Source of the DNA: a virus
IMG/VR virus record: IMGVR_UViG_3300049841_000030
Coordinates: 1-36,388 of that record
Reading direction: 5' to 3' (one strand)
Length of the DNA: 36,388 nucleotides
Below, one piece after another: positions 30,412 to 36,388 of this stretch. Every line of letters begins with the position of its first letter. Within the stretch, counting starts at the first letter, position 1. Under the pieces are notes generated by a model that did no database searches, was not told the DNA's origin, and saw only the letters and a list, made by a program, of their open reading frames with translations. Position numbers and translations under genes: made by a program.

Positions 30412-30710
30412 AAAAGATTAAACGAAAAGATGGTAGAGGTTTTATTCTAAAGTTTGATAATGGGCGTATGTACAGTGTAGTTAATCTAGGTATTATGCCG
30501 TGCTTTAGTAACGAACCGACTAGCCCAGAAGCCAGTAAAGAACGAGAAAAAGCCGGCGAGATGATTGGCGAAATGTACGATAAAATGGGTGGGCGCTTTG
30601 AAGCTATTGAGATTGTTGGCGAGGGCTTTGGCGAATTGTATAGAGGGCAAAGCTTTGATGATGTTATTAAGGTAGTAAAAGATTATGAAAAAACACATAC
30701 ACGAAAGTAA
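30408..30710 (+). CDS. Hypothetical protein, 100 aa
   Basis: Coupled by ATGA. The product has KIKRKDGRGFILKFDNGRMY and a conserved-looking Cys in GIMPCFSNEP. The end is charged and helical (SFDDVIKVVKDYEKTHTRK). Soluble. Function unknown. Confidence 0.5.
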   Translation: MKKIKRKDGRGFILKFDNGRMYSVVNLGIMPCFSNEPTSPEASKEREKAGEMIGEMYDKMGGRFEAIEIVGEGFGELYRGQSFDDVIKVVKDYEKTHTRK

Positions 30711-30870
30711 TCTTATAGAGGGCTACGACGACCCGGAGTTTGACGCGGCAGTTGAAGAAATATTAGCCGAGAAGAATCACGTTAATTTAGTTGATACGAA
30801 TGTAGTGGTTACAGTTATAACCGAAGCAATGGCAGAAGAAAGACCTTACTTAGAAAGAGAAAATAAATGA
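30685..30870 (+). CDS. Small acidic protein, 61 aa
   Basis: It overlaps the previous gene by 26 bases, so its start is uncertain. The product is acidic (IEGYDDPEFDAAVEEILAEK, MAEERPYLEREN). Function unknown. Confidence 0.45.
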   Translation: MKKHIHESNLIEGYDDPEFDAAVEEILAEKNHVNLVDTNVVVTVITEAMAEERPYLERENK

Positions 30871-31040
30871 CCTTACGAATATATCAAGTGCTTATGGCTA
30901 TATTGACAATACTGTTGATACTAGATTTAGTATGGTTATGGCAAGCCGCTAATCAACCTGTAATTGTTTACCCGCCTATGCACTATATACCCACCCAAGT
31001 GCCACAAAACAACGCTACCCCGGCGATTCAACAGATATAA
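30867..31040 (+). CDS. Membrane-anchored Pro-rich protein, 57 aa
   Basis: ATGA overlap with the previous gene. An N-terminal helix (VLMAILTILLILDLVWLW) is followed by a Pro-rich segment (PVIVYPPMHYIPTQVPQNNA). It could be a membrane anchor or an exported peptide. It ends the early operon. Confidence 0.55.
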   Translation: MTLRIYQVLMAILTILLILDLVWLWQAANQPVIVYPPMHYIPTQVPQNNATPAIQQI

Positions 31041-31071
31041 AAAAGATAATAAAAAAAGTCTGTAAAAAGTA

Positions 31072-31101
31072 TTGACACAAGCACTATGTTTGTGCTATGA
31101 T
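31072..31101 (+). promoter_or_regulatory. Strong promoter with internal dyad
   Basis: TTGACA (31072-31077), an 18-base spacer and TATGAT (31096-31101) with an extended TGC before it. AGCAC (31080-31084) and GTGCT (31092-31096) form a dyad inside the spacer, an operator position. It drives the C/G-ending-codon gene at 31174. Confidence 0.75.
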
Positions 31102-31173
31102 AGGCGCAATCTACTTCACACGTAGAGAGTACCCCACCAGTTCAACCGCAATACCAACCGAAAGGGGAAGCTC

Positions 31174-31422
31174 GTGAGCTTCTTTGGTACAAACAAGTCG
31201 GGCGAGAAAGGGACGGACAAAGCGCCCACCGTCACCCGTTCAACGTCCGGCGGAAGCAAGGGCGGCGAGGTCAAGACCCAGACCAATTCCAAGACCGGCG
31301 AAACCAACAACTACTACGGTGGTGCTGGCAAAGCCGACGGCAAGGGTCACTCGCACACCACGCTCGACAAGAGCGGCAACGTCACCTACCACCGCGAGGG
31401 TGGCGGGCGAGGGCGCAAGTAA
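31174..31422 (+). CDS. Cargo (moron-like) Gly/Ser/Lys-rich protein
   Basis: GTG 31174 follows AAAGGGG and has its own promoter and a 65-base leader. The 82-residue product is hydrophilic (TVTRSTSGGSKGGEVKTQTN, GGAGKADGKGHSHTTLDKSG). It ends with NVTYHREGGGRGRK. Codons end mostly in C or G (AAG, GAC, ACC, GGC, GTC), unlike neighbours, which suggests recent transfer or different selection. GAAGCTC/GAGCTTC arms (31167-31173, 31176-31182) bracket the start codon. Function unknown. Confidence 0.65.
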   Translation: MSFFGTNKSGEKGTDKAPTVTRSTSGGSKGGEVKTQTNSKTGETNNYYGGAGKADGKGHSHTTLDKSGNVTYHREGGGRGRK

Positions 31423-31507
31423 GTTCTCGAATCTCTACAGGGGGTCGAGTTCGCCACAAGGCAAACAGCCTAGTAACGAGGTTGCGAAACTCTACAAAAG
31501 TCGTTAG
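31400..31507 (+). CDS. Possible 35-aa basic peptide
   Basis: GTG 31400 in another frame overlaps the end of the cargo gene. It gives MAGEGASKFSNLYRGSSSPQ and ends NEVAKLYKSR. The repeated Leu-Tyr and charged residues look coding, but there is no clear ribosome site. Confidence 0.25.
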   Translation: MAGEGASKFSNLYRGSSSPQGKQPSNEVAKLYKSR

Positions 31508-31600
31508 GGGGCGTAGCCGTTACATACGCTATTAGCCCCGAGCGCTGGCTAGCCAGACGAGTTAAATGTTTGCCACCCCCTGCAAAGTTTTGAGGGTATC
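31423..31600 (+). other. Structured gap after cargo gene
   Basis: GGGG plus GCGTA (31507-31515) can pair with TACGC and CCCC (31525-31529, 31536-31539). A perfect palindrome CTGGCTAGCCAG lies at 31545-31556, and TTTGC/GCAAA at 31569-31573/31582-31586. It may be a 3' untranslated region or a small RNA; no tRNA is seen. Confidence 0.4.
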
Positions 31601-31630
31601 GAGCCGCTAGAAATAGCGGCTCTTTACTTT
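31601..31630 (+). terminator. Intrinsic terminator 3
   Basis: GAGCCGCTA (31601-31609) and TAGCGGCTC (31614-31622) form a nine-base stem with a GAAA loop, followed by TTTACTTT. It ends the cargo transcript before the nuclease genes. Confidence 0.85.
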
Positions 31631-31632
31631 GC

Positions 31633-31638
31633 TATAAT
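31633..31638 (+). promoter_or_regulatory. -10 box of VRR-NUC gene (TATAAT, leaderless)
   Basis: TATAAT lies seven bases before ATG 31646 with no ribosome site between. The expected first base is at or within one base of the ATG. Confidence 0.55.
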
Positions 31639-31645
31639 ATTATTT

Positions 31646-31987
31646 ATGCAATATATACCAACCGAATTTGAAGAAGCTCTAATCTTAGTAGAGTATTTAC
31701 GTTTGAAAAATATCAAGTTTTGTCATATCAATAATGAAGTTTATACAAAAAGTAGGTGGCAGAAAAGTAAAATGATGGCACAAGGCACAGCCAAGGGATT
31801 TCCTGACTATCTGATTATTATAAATAATAGACTTATTGCTATAGAGCTTAAACGCAGTGTTAAGTCAAAATCAAAAGTTACAAAAGAACAGGAGATATGG
31901 GTTGAAGAACTTAATAGGAGTAATGTGCCTAGTAAAGTTTGTTACGGCGCTAAAGGTGCTATAGATTTTATATCGCAATATACTTAA
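31646..31987 (+). CDS. VRR-NUC domain nuclease
   Basis: This 113-residue protein contains a small PD-(D/E)xK nuclease: MMAQGTAKGFPDYLIIINNR (about 43-62), LIAIELKRSVKSKSKVTKEQ (about 63-82), and then VCYGAKGAIDFI. The aspartate in FPDY, the E-x-K in IELKR and the later Gln-containing helix are the expected catalytic elements. VRR-NUC proteins cleave branched or structured DNA, and in phages often sit near replication or recombination genes. The coding sequence is unusually AT-rich. Confidence 0.85.
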   Translation: MQYIPTEFEEALILVEYLRLKNIKFCHINNEVYTKSRWQKSKMMAQGTAKGFPDYLIIINNRLIAIELKRSVKSKSKVTKEQEIWVEELNRSNVPSKVCYGAKGAIDFISQYT

Positions 31988-32001
31988 TTGAGACGGTTTG
32001 T

Positions 32002-32007
32002 TATAAT
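32002..32007 (+). promoter_or_regulatory. -10 box of HNH gene (TATAAT, leaderless)
   Basis: TATAAT lies six bases before ATG 32014. There is no ribosome site, which suggests a leaderless message. Confidence 0.5.
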
Positions 32008-32013
32008 GGTGGT

Positions 32014-32607
32014 ATGGTCGAAAAATGTAAAGTTAAGGGTTGTATTTATACAAACCCAAAAGATTACCTACAAAAAGGGTACTGCAATGCTCATTATAAA
32101 AAGTATAAAAAGTATGGTAACCCCCTCTATTCTATTAGAGCTACCAATGATGGCAGAACCAAAACAATAACTTATAAAAGTTATTCGTGTATGGTTTATA
32201 GGTGCAAATCTAGTTATAGGTTTAGAAAAAACTACTTTGATAGGGGTATAAAGGTATGTAAAGCTTGGGTGCAACCGAGGGGGTTAGGGTACGACAACTT
32301 TCTAAAAGATATGGGACACAGACCGTCTAAACACTACTCTATTGAACGAATAGATAATAACGGTGACTATAACCCTAACAATTGTAAGTGGGCAATGAGA
32401 ACAGAACAGAACAGAAATCGTAGGGGTAGAAAGAATAATATTTATGAGTGCATATATGCTACTAAAGATGGCAAAAAGATATTATATGATGTTCAGGTGA
32501 AAGTTTGTGGGGTTTTATATAGAAGCTACTTTCATAAAAAAAGTGACGCTATTCAATACAGAAATAATATTTATAAATTAGACGAGCAGAAAGGTATAGA
32601 TTTATGA
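32014..32607 (+). CDS. HNH endonuclease with C-terminal DNA-binding (AP2-like) region
   Basis: This 197-residue protein has an N-terminal Cys-containing segment (CKVKGCIYTNPKDYLQKGYC, NAHYKKYKKYGNP), then the HNH core: GYDNFLKDMGHRPSKHYSIE (about 92-111), RIDNNGDYNPNNCKWA (about 112-127) and a basic MRTEQNRNRRGRK. The C-terminal about 50 residues (IYECIYATKDGKKILYDVQV, VLYRSYFHKKSDAIQY) fit an AP2/integrase-like DNA-binding fold. Phage homing endonucleases of this shape are common. It is coupled by ATGA to the next gene. Confidence 0.85.
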   Translation: MVEKCKVKGCIYTNPKDYLQKGYCNAHYKKYKKYGNPLYSIRATNDGRTKTITYKSYSCMVYRCKSSYRFRKNYFDRGIKVCKAWVQPRGLGYDNFLKDMGHRPSKHYSIERIDNNGDYNPNNCKWAMRTEQNRNRRGRKNNIYECIYATKDGKKILYDVQVKVCGVLYRSYFHKKSDAIQYRNNIYKLDEQKGIDL

Positions 32608-32885
32608 GAACTGAAAAAGAGATTTCAGAAGCAGAAGACGAAATGTTTGATAGGGTATGGTTTGAGCGTAAAAAAGTATACATAACTAAGTTAATAGATA
32701 ACGAAGAAGCAATGCCCTCCAAAGACGTTATGGACACTATGCGTAAAGCCTATAGAGATGTAGAGAAAAAATACGGTAGAGAAGAATTAAATATAGATGA
32801 TGACTTTGCGTGGGGGTTTGTGAATGGTAAGCTTTCTGCCCTACGTTGGGTGCTTGGCGACGACTGGGACAACCTAGACACTTAA
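32604..32885 (+). CDS. Conserved phage protein, 93 aa
   Basis: The protein is charged and helical (EKEISEAEDEMFDRVWFERK, VMDTMRKAYRDVEKKYGREE). It ends WGFVNGKLSALRWVLGDDWDN, a Trp-rich pattern I recall from many phage and actinobacterial hypothetical proteins. The function is unknown. It is coupled to the HNH gene. Confidence 0.6.
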   Translation: MRTEKEISEAEDEMFDRVWFERKKVYITKLIDNEEAMPSKDVMDTMRKAYRDVEKKYGREELNIDDDFAWGFVNGKLSALRWVLGDDWDNLDT

Positions 32886-32902
32886 AAAATAATAAAAAAG
32901 GC

Positions 32903-32931
32903 TTGACGCGTGTATAATGCTTGGCTTATAT
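32903..32931 (+). promoter_or_regulatory. groES-groEL promoter
   Basis: TTGACG (32903-32908), 17 bases and TTATAT (32926-32931). It is followed by seven bases and ATG 32939, so the message would be almost leaderless. A second TATAAT (32913-32918) lies inside the spacer. Confidence 0.65.
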
Positions 32932-32938
32932 TTAGGTT

Positions 32939-35601
<2,663 letters not shown>

Positions 35602-35617
<16 letters not shown>

Positions 35618-36297
35618 GAGATGACGGCACAATACAGCCAGCCAAAGTAACCCACTTTACTGAGCAAGGCTTTACCATTAACGGTGTTATACACGGCGGT
35701 GCTAACGACTTTGAAGAAGCCTATAGCTATAAAGACTTAGGCATTAAAAATATTATAGGATTTGAGCCATACGAAAAGGCTATACTAAAAGCTATAGCCG
35801 ACCACAAAAACGTAGAGCTTTACCCCATAGCTCTTAGTGATAAAAACGGTACTGCCACGCTTAATATAACGTATGGCGACGGTAAAGGCAGTAGTCTGCT
35901 TGCAGAAGTACCAGACCACCCAGAGATTAAAGCAAACTGGACAGATAACGCTAATGTAATTGGTACAGACGAAGCACGTACTATGCGGCTCGACCACTTT
36001 ATAAAAGAGCGTAAGCTTGATTTTAACGAGTTTGATTGTCTAGTACTCGATACACAGGGCAACGAAATGGAAGTACTAAAAGGTTGTGGCAAGTTTCTAA
36101 AGAACTTCAAGTACCTTTCAGTTGAGCTTTCAAGTGTGCCAGTCTATGTGGGCGAAACGCCGGGGCAAGAAGTAATTGATTGGCTAGCTAAAAAGGGCTT
36201 CACTCAAGACAGCCCACTTCAAAGCCATAATGATGTATTCTTCGTACGTTCAGATATAAAACCAACCAGCGATTTAATTTATAGGGGGCTAGCGTGA
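35602..36297 (+). CDS. FkbM-family methyltransferase
   Basis: This 231-residue protein has GVIHGGANDFEEAYSYKDLG (about 28-47), IGFEPYEKAILKAI (about 51-64) and LYPIALSDKNGTATLNITYG (about 73-92). RLDHFIKERKLDFNEFDCLV, then LDTQGNEMEVLKGCGKFL (about 149-166), is the FkbM signature. Such enzymes methylate sugar hydroxyls. It overlaps the previous gene by 16 bases and, on the circle, the GTG of the class I methyltransferase. Confidence 0.85.
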
Positions 36298-36388
36298 AGC
36301 AACTCGACTTAGGCTGTGGCGGCGCTTACCGTATACGAGATGAGTACGAGGGTTATGGCGTTGATTTGAATAGTGAAAAAGGGCTTGA
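36262..36388. repeat. Terminal direct repeat, copy 2
   Basis: Identical to bases 1-127. It contains the first 95 bases (36294-36388) of the methyltransferase gene, which is complete only at 33-575. It should be trimmed when the circle is closed. Confidence 0.95.

Noticed and set aside
31184-31507. Long Arg/Pro/Thr-rich frame over the cargo gene
   Set aside because: First part is a shadow of the C/G-ending-codon gene; only the last 35 residues were kept as a weak candidate.
31423-31600. tRNA or tmRNA in the structured gap
   Set aside because: No T-arm GTTCRA, acceptor stem or CCA-compatible end fits.
31988-32170. Open frame overlapping the HNH gene in another frame
   Set aside because: The HNH frame has clear motifs and this one is a shadow with no ribosome site.

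Overview
The window is the complete genome of a tailed, siphovirus-like phage. The last 127 bases (36262-36388) repeat the first 127, so it closes into a circle of 36,261 bp with one methyltransferase gene crossing the junction. It has TerL, an HK97-type portal, a MuF-type protein, a protease-scaffold, the capsid, connectors, a tail tube, G/GT tail chaperones with a -1 frameshift, a tape measure and a two-enzyme lysin. TGA, TAA and TAG all act as stops, which argues against hosts that read TGA as glycine. The lysin joins CHAP, SH3-like and GH25 domains and no spanins are evident, so the host probably has a Gram-positive-like wall. A Patescibacteria (Saccharibacteria-like) or other monoderm host is possible, but this is inference.

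Layout, nearly all on the plus strand. (1) 33000-36297 and 1-2741 across the junction: groES-like and groEL, then a cassette of three glycosyltransferases, two methyltransferases and a small membrane protein. (2) 2738-5271: small regulatory proteins and the terminase. (3) 5334-14426: portal, MuF with a candidate toxin tail, a beta-helix spike-like protein, protease-scaffold and capsid. (4) 14491-25225: neck, tail, two receptor-binding-type proteins, coiled-coil/TM lysis protein and endolysin; an antisense HNH gene lies between the tape measure and the distal tail genes. (5) 25269-25699: small membrane proteins. (6) 25807-26238: a two-gene minus-strand zinc-finger operon facing the lysis operon, with a shared terminator zone. 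(7) 26239-26983: about 745 bp without a convincing gene, holding promoters, two terminators and strong inverted repeats; this is the best candidate for the origin and regulatory switch. (8) 26984-31040: an early operon of about 17 small genes behind a consensus promoter, with a putative recombination protein and several one- or two-helix membrane proteins. (9) 31174-32885: a C/G-ending-codon cargo gene with its own promoter, a VRR-NUC nuclease, an HNH endonuclease and a conserved small protein.

No polymerase, helicase, primase, integrase or recognisable repressor was found, so replication must lean on the host. Four features stand out. GATC, GGCC and CATG appear to be absent from the whole genome, and the asymmetric pentamer GAAGG/CCTTC is almost absent, which suggests strong restriction pressure. 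There is a complete chaperonin pair in a small siphophage. The head protein MuF carries a possible ADP-ribosyltransferase-like tail. Several genes, mainly those that look recently acquired, have a -10 box 6-7 bases before the ATG and so look leaderless.
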